Below, piece after piece: positions 28,651-37,946 of a stretch of 64,000 bases of DNA. This DNA is from Lentzea terrae (lineage in GTDB: Bacteria > Actinomycetota > Actinomycetes > Mycobacteriales > Pseudonocardiaceae), in assembly GCF_003265345.1 (NCBI RefSeq), contig NZ_QFWW01000007.1, forward strand, positions 19,998-83,997, read 5' to 3'. Under the pieces are notes generated by a model. That model was not told the DNA's origin. It saw nothing but the letters and a program-made list of their open reading frames with translations, and did not search any database. The translations under genes and the position numbers were made by a program. Within the stretch, counting starts at the first letter, position 1, and the number at the start of each line of letters is the position of its first letter.

Positions 28651-29906
28651 CACCGGGGACGCTTCCTCTCGTAACTGGGGTCGAACTTCTGCATGTAGCC
28701 CGTGTCGTCCCGCGAGGTGATCCCGCAGCGCACGTAGTTCTCGGCCAGTCGCGCCAACGCGTCCCGGTCCAGCGACACACCGAGTCCCGGCGACGTGGGC
28801 ACCGGCACCGCACCATCCACAAAGGACAGAACGCCGGGCTCGACGACCTCGTCCGCCGCATTCCACGGGTAGTGGGTGTCGCACGCGTAGTTCAGGTTCG
28901 GCGTGGCAGCAGCCAGATGCGTCATCGCCGCCAGCGAAATGCCGAGATGCGAGTTCGAGTGCATCGACAGCCCGATGCCGAACGTCTGGCAGATCATGCC
29001 CAGCTGACGCGACCGCTGCAGACCGCCCCAGTAGTGGTGGTCGGACAGCAGCACCTGCACCGCGTCCTGCTCCACCGACGGCTTCAGGTGCTCGAACGCG
29101 ACCACGCACATGTTGGTGGCCAACGGCATCGACGCCTGCGCGGCGACCTCCGCCATCCCCGAGATCTCCGGCGTCGGATCCTCCAGGTACTCCAGCACGC
29201 CGTCCAGCTCGGCCGCGACCTTGAGAGACGTCGCGGCCGACCACGCCGCGTTCGGGTCGAGCCGCAGCGGGTGTTCCGGGAAGGCCTCGCGCAACGCCCG
29301 GATCGCCTCGATCTCCTGCTCCGGCGGGAACACCCCGCCCTTGAGCTTGATCGACCCGAACCCGTACTCCGAGATCATCTTGCGCGCCTGCGCCACGATG
29401 CCGGCGGGGTCGACCGCCTCGCCCCACTCGTCGGGCTCCGCGCCAGGATGCCCGTCCCACTTGTAGAACAGGTAGGCGGAGTACGGCACCGACGAACGCA
29501 CAGCGCCACCCAGCAGGTCGTGCACCGGGCGTCCCAGTGCCTTGCCCTGGATGTCCAGGCACGCGACCTCGAACGGCGAGTACACCCGGTCGACGGTGCT
29601 CTCCGCCGTGATCTTCCCGGTCAGCCCGTGCTTGTCCGGCCCGGCCTCACCGCCCAGAACCGCAGCCACCCGCGCGTGCATCTCGTTCAACGCAAAGACG
29701 TCGAGCCCGATCAAGGAGTCCACAACGGACCGCGAGCGCTCCAGGTGCGCGAGGTCGCCGTAGGTCTCCCCCAGCCCGGAAATGCCTTCGTCGGTGTGCA
29801 CTTCGACGATCGTGCGCAGCGCCCACGGCTCGTGCACGCCGGCCGCGTTCAGCAGCGGCGGATCGCGGAACGCGATCGGTGTCAGAACAACCTCGGTGAT
29901 CTTCAC
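28647..29906 (-). CDS. gudD: Glucarate dehydratase (enolase superfamily)
   Basis: 419 residues from GTG 29906. It dehydrates D-glucarate to 5-dehydro-4-deoxyglucarate. Enolase-superfamily residues are visible: KxK in GSIKLKGG, the metal Asp in LRLDPNAAWS, Glu in LEYLEDPTPE, Asn in LATNMCVV, Asp/His in SDHHYWGG and the general base His in SMHSNSHLG. The length and these motifs match GudD rather than mandelate racemase. AAGGGG stands 9 bases before GTG 29906; TTG 29915 would abut it. It follows kdgD by 14 bases and overlaps the next gene. Confidence 0.9.
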   Translation of the reverse strand: MKITEVVLTPIAFRDPPLLNAAGVHEPWALRTIVEVHTDEGISGLGETYGDLAHLERSRSVVDSLIGLDVFALNEMHARVAAVLGGEAGPDKHGLTGKITAESTVDRVYSPFEVACLDIQGKALGRPVHDLLGGAVRSSVPYSAYLFYKWDGHPGAEPDEWGEAVDPAGIVAQARKMISEYGFGSIKLKGGVFPPEQEIEAIRALREAFPEHPLRLDPNAAWSAATSLKVAAELDGVLEYLEDPTPEISGMAEVAAQASMPLATNMCVVAFEHLKPSVEQDAVQVLLSDHHYWGGLQRSRQLGMICQTFGIGLSMHSNSHLGISLAAMTHLAAATPNLNYACDTHYPWNAADEVVEPGVLSFVDGAVPVPTSPGLGVSLDRDALARLAENYVRCGITSRDDTGYMQKFDPSYERKRPRW

Positions 29907-29920
29907 AGCCGACAACCCCT

Positions 29921-30832
29921 TCAGGCGAGCAGAGCCTTACCCGCAGCGATGATCTTGTCCAGGGCGGCGAGGTGTTCTTCGGTCGGGTCGATGAGCGGCG
30001 GACGCACGCCGCCGACGTCGAGGCCGTTCGCGCGCACCGCGGCCTTCACCAGGGCAACGGCGTAGCCGGGAACCCTGTCCCGCAGCTCGACCAACGGCTT
30101 GTAGAACTCGAGGAGAAAGCGGTTCACCAGCTCGGTGTCGCCCGCCTGCACGGCCTGGTAGAAGCCCAGCGAGATCTCCGGCGCGAAGCAGAACACCGCC
30201 GACGAGTACAGCTCCACACCGATCCCCCGGTACGCGAGCTGCGTCATCTCCGCGGTCGGGAGGCCGTTGAAGAACTGGAAGGGCTTGTCGACGCCCGCAC
30301 GCACGGACAGCACGATCCGCTGCATCTGGTCGAGGTCGCCGATGCCGTCCTTGAAGCCCACCACGTTCGGGATCCGCGCGACCTCGACGGCGGTTTCCGG
30401 CGTGAACCGCGCGTTGTTGCGCTGGTACACGATGATCGGCAGCTCGGTGGCGCCCGCGACCTCGGCCACGTACCGCACGAGACCGGCGGCCGGGTTGGTC
30501 ACCAGGTACGGCGGCAGCAGCAGGATGCCCTGCGCACCAGCGCGTTCCGCCGCCTGGACGAACTGCTTGGTCGCCACGACCGAGCCGCCCGCTCCGGCGA
30601 ACACCGGCACCTTGCCCGCGGTCGCCTCGACCGCGACGGCCACGGCACGCTCGAACTCCTCCAGCCCCAGCGCATGGAACTCGCCGGTGCCGCAGGCGAC
30701 GAACACCGCGCCTGGCCCGGCGGAGACACCGTGCTTGACGTGCTCAGCCAGCACGTCGAACGCGATGTTCCCCTCGGTGTCGAACGGGGTCACCGGAAAG
30801 AACAGCACACCATCGAGTTGCATACCAGACAC
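29921..30832 (-). CDS. kdgD: 5-dehydro-4-deoxyglucarate dehydratase
   Basis: 303 residues of the DHDPS/NAL class I aldolase family. The Schiff-base Lys is in NVVGFKDGIGDLDQ (about 184), the Tyr in IIVYQRNN, and CGTGEFHALG is the phosphate/carboxylate-binding loop specific to KdgD. It dehydrates and decarboxylates 5-dehydro-4-deoxyglucarate to 2,5-dioxovalerate. It starts directly after the permease stop (TGA-GTG); an internal ATG at 30823 is a possible start. Position between transporter and glucarate dehydratase supports the call. Confidence 0.92.
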   Translation of the reverse strand: MSGMQLDGVLFFPVTPFDTEGNIAFDVLAEHVKHGVSAGPGAVFVACGTGEFHALGLEEFERAVAVAVEATAGKVPVFAGAGGSVVATKQFVQAAERAGAQGILLLPPYLVTNPAAGLVRYVAEVAGATELPIIVYQRNNARFTPETAVEVARIPNVVGFKDGIGDLDQMQRIVLSVRAGVDKPFQFFNGLPTAEMTQLAYRGIGVELYSSAVFCFAPEISLGFYQAVQAGDTELVNRFLLEFYKPLVELRDRVPGYAVALVKAAVRANGLDVGGVRPPLIDPTEEHLAALDKIIAAGKALLA

Positions 30833-31711
30833 TCATCCCTTGATCGCTCCGGTGGTGATCCCACGCAGGAAGGACTTCTGCAGCGACAGGTACACGACGA
30901 GACTCGGCACCAGCGCCAGCAACGCACCGGCCAGCACGATGCCCGTACCGACCATGTCGTCGGATCTGAGCGCGAGCAGTGCGACCGTGAGCGTGTAATC
31001 GGAGGGGTCAGCGGCGACGATCAGGGGGAGCAGGTACTGCTCCCAAATCATGTTGAAGCCGAACACGGCGATGACGCCGAGCGCGGGCTTGCACAGCGGG
31101 AGGATGATCTGCGCGAACAGCCGCAGCTCCCCGGCACCGTCCACTTTGGCCGCTTCCTCGAGTTCGGCGGGGATCTCCTTCATGAACTCCGTCATGACGA
31201 AGATGGAGAAACCCCACGCCCCCAACGGGAGGATGACGCCGAGCAGGGTGCCCTTGAGACTCACGTGCACCAGCGGTAGGTCTCCGATCACCAGCGACAG
31301 CGGGATCGCGATGACCTCCTCCGGCAACATCATCGTGGCAAGGATGACCAACAACGCGATGGCCTGACCGCGGAACTTCTTGCGCGCCAACGCGTAGGCG
31401 GCGAACACGCTCACCGCCAGCTGCAACAGCAAGGCACCACCGGCGATGACCAGCGAGTTCGCCAGGTAGTCCCAGATCTTGTTCTCGCCGGCCACCTTGA
31501 AGTTGATCAGCGACGGGCTGTCCGGGATCACCGAGAGCTTGGTCGGGTCCGGGTTGTGGTCGAACGCACCGGAGAAGATGACCAGCAGCGGGCCGCAGAA
31601 AAGGATTACAGCGAGGGCGCTCAGAATGAACCGGATGCCCTTGCTGAACCACGCGTCCGGACGGGTGGACCAGCCGATGGCGCTGTCGAAGCGGCTCGAG
31701 TTGACGCTCAT
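30833..31711 (-). CDS. Carbohydrate ABC transporter permease (MalG type)
   Basis: 292 residues with six membrane helices. The EAA loop is EEAAKVDGAGELRLFAQIILP (split here by the usual G), and GFSIFVMTEFMKEIPAEL precedes it, the MalG-family pattern. It forms half of the importer channel. GGAAGGAGG lies 4 bases before ATG 31711, which overlaps the MalF-type stop as ATGA. The operon implies uronate, aldarate or uronide import. Confidence 0.9.
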   Translation of the reverse strand: MSVNSSRFDSAIGWSTRPDAWFSKGIRFILSALAVILFCGPLLVIFSGAFDHNPDPTKLSVIPDSPSLINFKVAGENKIWDYLANSLVIAGGALLLQLAVSVFAAYALARKKFRGQAIALLVILATMMLPEEVIAIPLSLVIGDLPLVHVSLKGTLLGVILPLGAWGFSIFVMTEFMKEIPAELEEAAKVDGAGELRLFAQIILPLCKPALGVIAVFGFNMIWEQYLLPLIVAADPSDYTLTVALLALRSDDMVGTGIVLAGALLALVPSLVVYLSLQKSFLRGITTGAIKG

Positions 31712-32679
31712 CGCGCCTCCTTCCTCCGGCGGTACCACTGCACGCTGACCGTCAAAATCAAGGTAACCAGGAACAACAGCACCGATCCAGCCGAGGCGAG
31801 GCCGGCTTCGGACTGTTCGAAGGCCGTGGTGTAGACGCGCGTCATCCAGACGTCCGTCGAACCGGCGGGACCACCGCCGGTCAGGACGTAGACCTCGGTG
31901 AAGACGCGCAGGCCGCGGATCGCCGCCAGGGTCAGCAGAATCGTGATCACGGGCCGCAACGCAGGCAGCGTGACGTTCCAGATCCGTTGCGGCGTCGAAG
32001 CCCCGTCGATCGCGGCGGCCTCGTACTGCTGACGGTCGATGCCGGCGAGCCCGGCGAGGATCAGCACCATGTCGTACGGCGCGTGCTTCCAGATGCCGAC
32101 GAACATGACGGACACCAGCGAGGTGTCCGTGTTGTGGATGTACTCCCAGGGACCGAGACCGACCCACGAGATGACCTCGTTCAAGAACCCTTCCGGCGCC
32201 GGGTAGAAGAACAGCCGCCAGATCTCGCCGATGACCGCCGTCGCCGCGACCACGGGCAGGAACACCGCGGACCGCACGAACCACAACGACTTGGCGTGAC
32301 CCTCCAGCAGCAGGGCCAGGAAGAAGCCGATGAGCATCGCTCCGAGCGTCTGCCCACCGGCCAGGACCACGGTGTGCCACGACGCCGTCAGGAACTTCTC
32401 GTCCTGCAGGATCGTGGCGTAGTTCTTGAAGCCGACGAAGATGTCGCCGAGGAAGGGCCGGACCTCGAACAGCGAGAGCCGGATCCCCTCCGCCATCGGG
32501 ATGAACTTGAAGACCAGGAAGATCAGCGCGGCGGGAAGCAGGAACAGCCACGGTATGAAGGTGGCTCCCGTGAGGCGACGCCGGCGGCGCCGCCTCACGG
32601 GGTGGGTTTCGACGGCACCGCCGCCACTAGCCGTCGAGCCCACGTCTTGGGTGTCGCTGTGCTGCTGAACTGCCGTCAC
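31708..32679 (-). CDS. Carbohydrate ABC transporter permease (MalF type)
   Basis: 323 residues with six membrane helices after a basic run (RRRRRRRLTG, about 29-38). The EAA motif is YEAAAIDGASTPQRIWNVTLP. It pairs with the MalG-type permease. The GTG start overlaps the binding-protein stop (GTGA). No ATPase is encoded in this operon, so a shared MsiK-like ATPase elsewhere is expected, as is usual for CUT1 importers in actinomycetes. Confidence 0.9.
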   Translation of the reverse strand: MTAVQQHSDTQDVGSTASGGGAVETHPVRRRRRRRLTGATFIPWLFLLPAALIFLVFKFIPMAEGIRLSLFEVRPFLGDIFVGFKNYATILQDEKFLTASWHTVVLAGGQTLGAMLIGFFLALLLEGHAKSLWFVRSAVFLPVVAATAVIGEIWRLFFYPAPEGFLNEVISWVGLGPWEYIHNTDTSLVSVMFVGIWKHAPYDMVLILAGLAGIDRQQYEAAAIDGASTPQRIWNVTLPALRPVITILLTLAAIRGLRVFTEVYVLTGGGPAGSTDVWMTRVYTTAFEQSEAGLASAGSVLLFLVTLILTVSVQWYRRRKEAR

Positions 32680-33995
32680 TGCGACGCCTTCTGGTTCTCA
32701 AGCTCCTTCTTCAGCGCCTCCGCCAGCGTCTTCAGCTCGGCCGACGAGTCGGCGGGACACTTGGCGAAGATCGAGTTCAGGGTCTCCGAGGTCTTCTGCC
32801 GGAAGGGCGTGAAGTTCGGGACGCTCGGGAACGGCCGCGCCTCGCTCTTGTACACGCCCGCCACGGTCGCCCAGCGCGGGTCGTTGTACGTCGCGTTGAC
32901 GTCGACGGTCTTGTTGACGGGCAGGCGGACCACCGGCTGCGGGTCGCCCTTCATGCCGGCCTTCTGCGCGTCGGGCGTGATCAGGTACTCGGCGAGCTTC
33001 TTCTGGTCGGCGGTCTTCGCGGAGCCGGCCATCAGGTAGATGTCCTCGCCCTCGCCGAGCACGGTGGCACCGGCCGGGCCGCGCGGCGACGCGATGACCT
33101 CGTACTTGTCCTTGCCGACCGACTTGTCGAAACGGCCGATCATGTACGGGCCGGTCAGGTAGATGCCGCTCTTGCCCGACTCGAACAGCGGGTGCGCGTC
33201 GTTCGTGCTCAACGTCAGCGAGCCCGGCTGCATGACCTTGTCCTCGCAGAAGAGCTTGCGCAGGCGCTCGACCGCCTTGGTCGACTCCGGCGAGTCGATG
33301 CCGACGGAGAACTTGCCGCTGCCCTCCTCGTCGAGGATGTCGCCGCCGCCCTGCCAGATGTAGCTGGACGCCCACCAGGCGAGGTAACCGCGGTCGACGG
33401 TGCCCGGGACGAGCATGCCGTAGGTGTCGTTCTGCCCGTTGCCATCAGGGTCGTTACGGGTGAACGCACGCGCTAGATCGTCTAACTCTTCCCACGTCGT
33501 CGGGATCGGCTTGCCGAGCTTCTCGCGCCAGTCCTTGCGGACGAGCGTGACCATCGCCTGCGTGGAGTACGGGATGGCGTAGAACTTGCCGTCCGCGCCC
33601 TTGGCGTTGTTCCAGGCCCGGTCGACGATGTCGCCGCCGCCCGCGACGTCCTCGCGCTTGACCTCGGTCGTCCAGCCCTGCTTGACGAAGTTGCCGAGCG
33701 AGCCCGTGTCGGTGATGACGACGTCCGGCAGGTCCTTCGACGCGGCGCGCTGCTGCACCTGCTTGTCGAAGTCGTTGAAGATCGGCTTGTAGTCGACCTG
33801 CACACCGGTCTTCTCGGTGAACGACTTGAAGATCTTCTCGTAGACCTTCGCCGTGGCCTCCGTCGAGCGGGTCCACACCTCGAGGGGCTTGTTCGGATCC
33901 TTGGTCGACGACGCCGTGTTGCCACTGCTGCCACAGCCTGCGAGCAGCGCGGCCACGCTGAGCGTGGCGATCGTTGTGGCGGTTCTACGGCGCAT
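32676..33995 (-). CDS. Extracellular solute-binding lipoprotein of uronate importer
   Basis: 439 residues. Signal peptide with lipobox AALLAGCGSS (Cys about 21). The mature part is SBP_bac_1 type: LPDVVITDTGSLGNFVKQGW, PIPTTWEELDDLA, GKSGIYLTGPYMIG and the late RPFPSVPNF. It delivers a carbohydrate to the MalFG-type permease. It is first in a six-gene minus-strand operon whose enzymes degrade aldarates, so an acidic sugar ligand is inferred. An IclR-type operator lies in the upstream gap shared with the divergent regulator. Confidence 0.88.
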   Translation of the reverse strand: MRRRTATTIATLSVAALLAGCGSSGNTASSTKDPNKPLEVWTRSTEATAKVYEKIFKSFTEKTGVQVDYKPIFNDFDKQVQQRAASKDLPDVVITDTGSLGNFVKQGWTTEVKREDVAGGGDIVDRAWNNAKGADGKFYAIPYSTQAMVTLVRKDWREKLGKPIPTTWEELDDLARAFTRNDPDGNGQNDTYGMLVPGTVDRGYLAWWASSYIWQGGGDILDEEGSGKFSVGIDSPESTKAVERLRKLFCEDKVMQPGSLTLSTNDAHPLFESGKSGIYLTGPYMIGRFDKSVGKDKYEVIASPRGPAGATVLGEGEDIYLMAGSAKTADQKKLAEYLITPDAQKAGMKGDPQPVVRLPVNKTVDVNATYNDPRWATVAGVYKSEARPFPSVPNFTPFRQKTSETLNSIFAKCPADSSAELKTLAEALKKELENQKASQ

Positions 33996-34006
33996 CGTCG
34001 GAGCCC

Positions 34007-34055
34007 TTCACGTTCAGATATGTGAACCGGGGTCGTACTTGTGAACCTGCTGCAG
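34007..34055. promoter_or_regulatory. Candidate IclR operators between uronate importer and regulator
   Basis: GTTCAGATATGTGAAC (34012-34027) is palindromic at 7 of 8 paired positions. TTCAC and GTGAA flank it (34007, 34022). TGTGAACC is then repeated at 34040 in TGTGAACCTGCTGCAG. The site lies between divergent genes for the binding protein and the IclR regulator and could control both. Confidence 0.55.
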
Positions 34056-34141
34056 GACTGTAAGAATCAGCACAGCAACGTGTCAAGGGTGAGTTGGGCA
34101 AGTTGCTTACCGGTTTCTCAGAAGACGGCCGAGGAGGCCAG

Positions 34142-34930
34142 GTGGCGTCGCCGATCGACAAGGGCACGGCCCGTCCGGGCGCGGTGAAGTCCGCGGACCG
34201 CACGGTGGAGCTGCTCGAAGTGCTCTCCGCGTCGGACCGCCGACTGACGCTCACCGAACTGCACCGGGAGCTGAGCTACCCGAAGTCGAGCCTCTACATG
34301 CTGTTGCAGACGCTGGTCGCGCGCGGCTGGGTGGAGGTCGACTCCGACCGCGGCACCTACGGCATCGGCGTGCGCGCACTGCTCGTCGGTACGTCCTATT
34401 TGGACCACGACCCGGTGGTGCGTGCCGCGATCCGCGTGATGGAGCAGGTGCGGCAGGACATCAACGAGACGGTGCACCTTGCCCGTTTGGACGGCGCCGA
34501 TGTCGTCTACCTGGCCAGCCGGGAGTCGGAACACCACCTGCGCGTCGTGTCGCGCGTCGGCCGCCGGCTGCCCGCGCACTCGACGTCGCTGGGCAAGGCC
34601 GTGCTCTCGACCCGCACGCCCGAGGAGGTCGACCTGATCCTCCCCGACGTGCTGGCCCCGCTGACCCCGAACACGGTGACCGACCGGGCTGCGTTGCACG
34701 AGCAGCTCGCCGGGTTCCGGAATGTCGGATATGCCCATGAACGCGAGGAGAACACCCCTGGGCTGGGCTGTTTCGCCGTGGCACTGCCTTACCGAAACCC
34801 CGTTCTGGACGCTATGAGTTGCTCGGTCCCCTTGGGCAGACTGGACCCCGAGCACGAGCGGCAGGTCGTCGCCGCTCTGCTGGACGCCGCCCGGACGATC
34901 ACCGAGCTTCTCCGCCAGTTCGGTAGGTGA
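34142..34930 (+). CDS. IclR family regulator of uronate catabolism
   Basis: 262 residues from GTG 34142. N-terminal winged HTH (LTLTELHRELSYPKSSLYMLLQTL, about 35-57) and a full IclR effector domain containing RRLPAHSTSLGKAVLS (about 155) and REENTPGLGCFAVALP. The family is typically a repressor or activator of aromatic or sugar-acid catabolism (KdgR type). It is divergent from the importer and 44 bases upstream of the uronate dehydrogenase, so it probably responds to a pathway intermediate. GAGGAGG is 5 bases before the chosen GTG; a TTG at 34094 would be an unlikely longer start. Confidence 0.88.
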   Translation: MASPIDKGTARPGAVKSADRTVELLEVLSASDRRLTLTELHRELSYPKSSLYMLLQTLVARGWVEVDSDRGTYGIGVRALLVGTSYLDHDPVVRAAIRVMEQVRQDINETVHLARLDGADVVYLASRESEHHLRVVSRVGRRLPAHSTSLGKAVLSTRTPEEVDLILPDVLAPLTPNTVTDRAALHEQLAGFRNVGYAHEREENTPGLGCFAVALPYRNPVLDAMSCSVPLGRLDPEHERQVVAALLDAARTITELLRQFGR

Positions 34931-34974
34931 AAAGGTTTACTGAAACATCTGCACACGACGGAGGGGTCCATCCC

Positions 34975-35802
34975 GTGACCGCACGCATCCTGATCACCGG
35001 CGCCGGTGGCGGGGTGGGAACGCTCATGCGTTCTCGCCTCGCGGTGGAGGGCCGTGTCCTGCGGCTGCTGGACATCGCGGAGCTACCCGCGGCCGCTGAC
35101 GGCGAGAACGTCGAGCTCGTCCAGGCGTCGGTGACCGACATGGCCGCGATGGAAGCGGCGATGAAGGACGTCGACGCCGTGATCCACCTCGGCGGCCACA
35201 GCCTCGAGGAGGCGTGGGACAAGATCCTGTCGGTCAACATCGACGGCACGCACACGGTGCTGGAAGCCGCGCGCCGGTCCGGTGTGCGGCGCGTGATCTT
35301 GGCCAGCTCGAACCACGCAGTGGGGTACGTCGAGCGCGCCAACGGAGAGGCGGGTGACTACCTCTTCCCCCGCCCGGACACCTACTACGGCGTGTCGAAG
35401 GTGGCGCTGGAGGCGTTGGGGTCGCTGTACGCCGACCGCTACGGCATGGACGTGATCGCGATCCGCATCGGTTCGTGCTTCGAGAAGCCGCGCGACGTGC
35501 GGATGCTGTCGACGTGGATGTCGCCGGACGACGGTGCGCGCCTGTTCGAGGCGTGCCTTTCCGTTGCGTCGCCGGGGTTCCGGATCGTGTGGGGCGTTTC
35601 GGACAACAAGCGCGGCTGGTTCTCGCTGGACGAGGCCCGCGCGCTGGGTTACGAGCCGCAGGACGACTCCGAGGTGTACGCGGCCGAGGTGCTGGAGCAG
35701 CACGGCGGCGAGCTCGATCCCTCGTCGTACGCGGCGAAGTACGTGGGCGGGGCCTGGTGCGGCCCCGATTTCGACACGGCAGTCAAGGAGGCAGGGCGTT
35801 GA
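34975..35802 (+). CDS. udh: Uronate dehydrogenase (NAD-dependent)
   Basis: 275 residues of the extended SDR type. NAD site ILITGAGGGVG at residues 4-14, catalytic YYGVSK (YxxxK) near 140, SSNHAVGY and the family-specific RIGSCFEKPRDVRMLSTWMS. Uronate dehydrogenase oxidises glucuronate or galacturonate to the aldarolactone. GGAGGGG lies 9 bases before GTG 34975. It leads a plus-strand pair with the dioxovalerate dehydrogenase, flanking the regulator, and the other steps of the pathway are in the opposite operon. Confidence 0.9.
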   Translation: MTARILITGAGGGVGTLMRSRLAVEGRVLRLLDIAELPAAADGENVELVQASVTDMAAMEAAMKDVDAVIHLGGHSLEEAWDKILSVNIDGTHTVLEAARRSGVRRVILASSNHAVGYVERANGEAGDYLFPRPDTYYGVSKVALEALGSLYADRYGMDVIAIRIGSCFEKPRDVRMLSTWMSPDDGARLFEACLSVASPGFRIVWGVSDNKRGWFSLDEARALGYEPQDDSEVYAAEVLEQHGGELDPSSYAAKYVGGAWCGPDFDTAVKEAGR

Positions 35803-37301
35803 GCCACGTCGTGCAGGGATACAACCCGCGCACCGGTGAGCCGTTCGGCGAGCCGGTTGCGAAGACCCCCGACAGCGAGGTGGACCGGATCGCCTCAGCT
35901 GCGGCTACTGCGTTCTCGGCGTGGTCGGTCGTTCCGGCAGCGGACCGCGCTGTCGTGCTGGAGCAGGTCGCGGACGCGCTGGACGCCGAGTCGTCGTTGC
36001 TCGTCGAGACGGCCGACGGTGAGACGGCGCTGGGTGTGCCGCGCCTGACGACCGAGCTGAAGCGCACGACGAACCAGCTGCGGTTGTTCGCGGAGGTGTT
36101 GCGCGAGGGCAGCTACGTCGAGGCCACTTTGGACTCGGCGAACCCGGACATCATTCCGCCGCGGCCGGTGCTGCGGCGCGTGCTGCGTCCTCTTGGGACG
36201 GTCGCGGTGTTCTCCGCGTCGAACTTCCCGTTCGCGTTCTCGGTGGCTGGTGGTGACACGGCTTCCGCGCTGGCGTCCGGTTGTTCCGTTGTGGTGAAGG
36301 CACATTCGGCGCACCCGTCGACGTCGCGCGAGACGGCGCGGGTCGTGATGGACGCGTTGCGCGAGGCCGGTGCGCCCGAGGGTGTGTTCGGCATCGTGTA
36401 CGGCACCGAGTCCGGTGTCGCGCTGGTGAAGCACCCGGCGGTGCGCGCGGTCGGTTTCACCGGCTCCACCGGCGGCGGGCGGGCCCTGTTCGACCTGGCG
36501 CAGGGACGGCCGGACCCGATCCCGTTCTACGGCGAGCTCGGCAGCGTGAACCCGACGGTGATCCTGCCCGGTGCGGCTACTCCGGACATCGCGGCCGGCT
36601 TCGCGCAGTCGTTGACGATGGGTGTCGGCCAGTTCTGCACGAACCCCGGTCTGGTGTTCGCGCCTGCCGAGCTGGTGCCCGCGTTGGGCGAGGCGGTCGC
36701 GGCTTCGTCGGGTGGCGCGATGCTGAACGAGCGGATGTGCGACTCCTACAAGGCGGGCACGGACGCTCTCGCCGCGTCGGACCTCGCCAGTGTGGTTTCT
36801 TCTGGCGTCCGCCCGGACGAGGCGTGGGCCGTGGCGCCGCTGCTGTTCTCGACGTCGGTGAAGGTGTTCGAGGAGAACCTCGAGAAGCTGACCGAGGAGC
36901 ACTTCGGCCCGGCGGCGCTGATCGTGACGTACTCGTCGCCGTCCGAGCTGCATTCGGTGCTGGCGAAGCTGCCGGGAACCTTGACGGGCACCGTGCACGC
37001 CGCCGAGTCCGACCACGCCGAAGCCGGTGCGATCGCGGAGATCCTGCGGCACGTCGCGGGCCGGTTGATCTTCAACGCCTGGCCGACCGGCGTCGCGGTG
37101 GCGTGGGGTCAGCACCACGGCGGACCGTGGCCGTCGACGACGAATCCGCTGCATACTTCCGTTGGTGCGACGTCGATCCGCCGGTGGATCGCGCCGGTGA
37201 CGTACCAGTCGTGGCCGGACGCGTTGCTGCCTTTGGAGTTGCAGGACGCGAACCCGCTGGGCATTCCGCGCCGGGTGGACGGCGTGCTCGTGGTGGACTG
37301 A
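35799..37301 (+). CDS. Aldehyde dehydrogenase, 2,5-dioxovalerate (ketoglutarate semialdehyde) type
   Basis: 500 residues. Catalytic Cys in GQFCTNPG (about residue 280), general base Glu in FYGELGSVNP (about 246), NADP-binding GSTGGGRALF and the N-terminal VFSASNFPFAFSVAGGDTAS. This QFCTNPG pattern is typical of KGSADH, which oxidises 2,5-dioxovalerate to 2-oxoglutarate. The TTG start overlaps the udh stop as TTGA, with AGGAGG 8 bases upstream; GTG 35811 is an alternative. This is the last enzyme of the aldarate route. A clear terminator follows. Confidence 0.9.
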   Translation: MSHVVQGYNPRTGEPFGEPVAKTPDSEVDRIASAAATAFSAWSVVPAADRAVVLEQVADALDAESSLLVETADGETALGVPRLTTELKRTTNQLRLFAEVLREGSYVEATLDSANPDIIPPRPVLRRVLRPLGTVAVFSASNFPFAFSVAGGDTASALASGCSVVVKAHSAHPSTSRETARVVMDALREAGAPEGVFGIVYGTESGVALVKHPAVRAVGFTGSTGGGRALFDLAQGRPDPIPFYGELGSVNPTVILPGAATPDIAAGFAQSLTMGVGQFCTNPGLVFAPAELVPALGEAVAASSGGAMLNERMCDSYKAGTDALAASDLASVVSSGVRPDEAWAVAPLLFSTSVKVFEENLEKLTEEHFGPAALIVTYSSPSELHSVLAKLPGTLTGTVHAAESDHAEAGAIAEILRHVAGRLIFNAWPTGVAVAWGQHHGGPWPSTTNPLHTSVGATSIRRWIAPVTYQSWPDALLPLELQDANPLGIPRRVDGVLVVD

Positions 37302-37313
37302 TCGGTGTTGCGG

Positions 37314-37350
37314 GCGGGGCTGCTGACGTAACGTCAGTGGCCCCGCTTTT
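37314..37350 (+). terminator. Terminator of the udh-aldehyde dehydrogenase unit
   Basis: Nested stems GCGGGGC/GCCCCGC and CTGACGT/ACGTCAG, separated by TG on each side, followed by TTTT. It lies 12 bases after the aldehyde dehydrogenase stop. Confidence 0.88.
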
Positions 37351-37364
37351 CGTTGGAGGCCTTG

Positions 37365-37946
37365 ATGGTCGGGCGCCGCGCTTACGACTTCATGTACCGG
37401 ACCTGGGCGCCGTGGGAGGTCGGGCCGCGGTCCGAACTGACACGGCTGGTGACTTCGGGGCGGATTCCGGCGGGTCGCGCGATCGATCTCGGGTGCGGCA
37501 GCGGGGCGAACTCGATCTTCCTCGCGGAGCACGGATTCGACGTGACGGGCGTGGACTACTCCCCCGTCGGCATGGAGAAGGCCCGGCGCGCGATACCTAC
37601 GTCGTTGTCCGTGTCGTGGGTGGCCGGCGATCTGACCGCTTCGGAGATTCCCGGGGTGTCCGGGACGTTCGACCTGCTCGTCGACTACAGCGTGCTGGAC
37701 GACCTGCGCGGGCCTGCCCAGGACGCGATGGCGGCCACGGTGCTGCGCCTGTCGCACCCCGGTTCGATCTTCGTGATGTGGTGTTTCTACGACGAGATCC
37801 CGTGGTGGAAGCGCCGTGGCGGACGGTTTCCCGGTCTCGCGGTGGGTGCTGAGCAACGGTTGTTCGGTGCGTCGTTCGACATCGAGCGGTTGGACTCACC
37901 CGCTGTCGGCAGTGGGTTCGCCTGCTTTCTGATGACGCGGGCTTGA
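37365..37946 (+). CDS. Class I SAM-dependent methyltransferase
   Basis: 193 residues from ATG 37365, which has TTGGAGG six bases upstream. SAM motif I is AIDLGCGSGANSIFLAEHG (about 44-52), motif post I VTGVDYSP, and DLLVDYSVLDDL contains motif II. The PWWKRRGGRFPG stretch near the C-terminus resembles small tellurite/thiopurine-like (TehB/TPMT) methyltransferases. Small-molecule substrate unknown. It sits just after a terminator, with the MerR promoter overlapping its stop codon. Confidence 0.8.
   Translation: MVGRRAYDFMYRTWAPWEVGPRSELTRLVTSGRIPAGRAIDLGCGSGANSIFLAEHGFDVTGVDYSPVGMEKARRAIPTSLSVSWVAGDLTASEIPGVSGTFDLLVDYSVLDDLRGPAQDAMAATVLRLSHPGSIFVMWCFYDEIPWWKRRGGRFPGLAVGAEQRLFGASFDIERLDSPAVGSGFACFLMTRA

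Noticed and set aside
27523..29562. A long minus-strand frame that would fuse the unknown barrel protein to upstream sequence
   Set aside because: The extra N-terminal part overlaps glucarate dehydratase in another frame; the GTGA overlap at 28650 gives a natural start.
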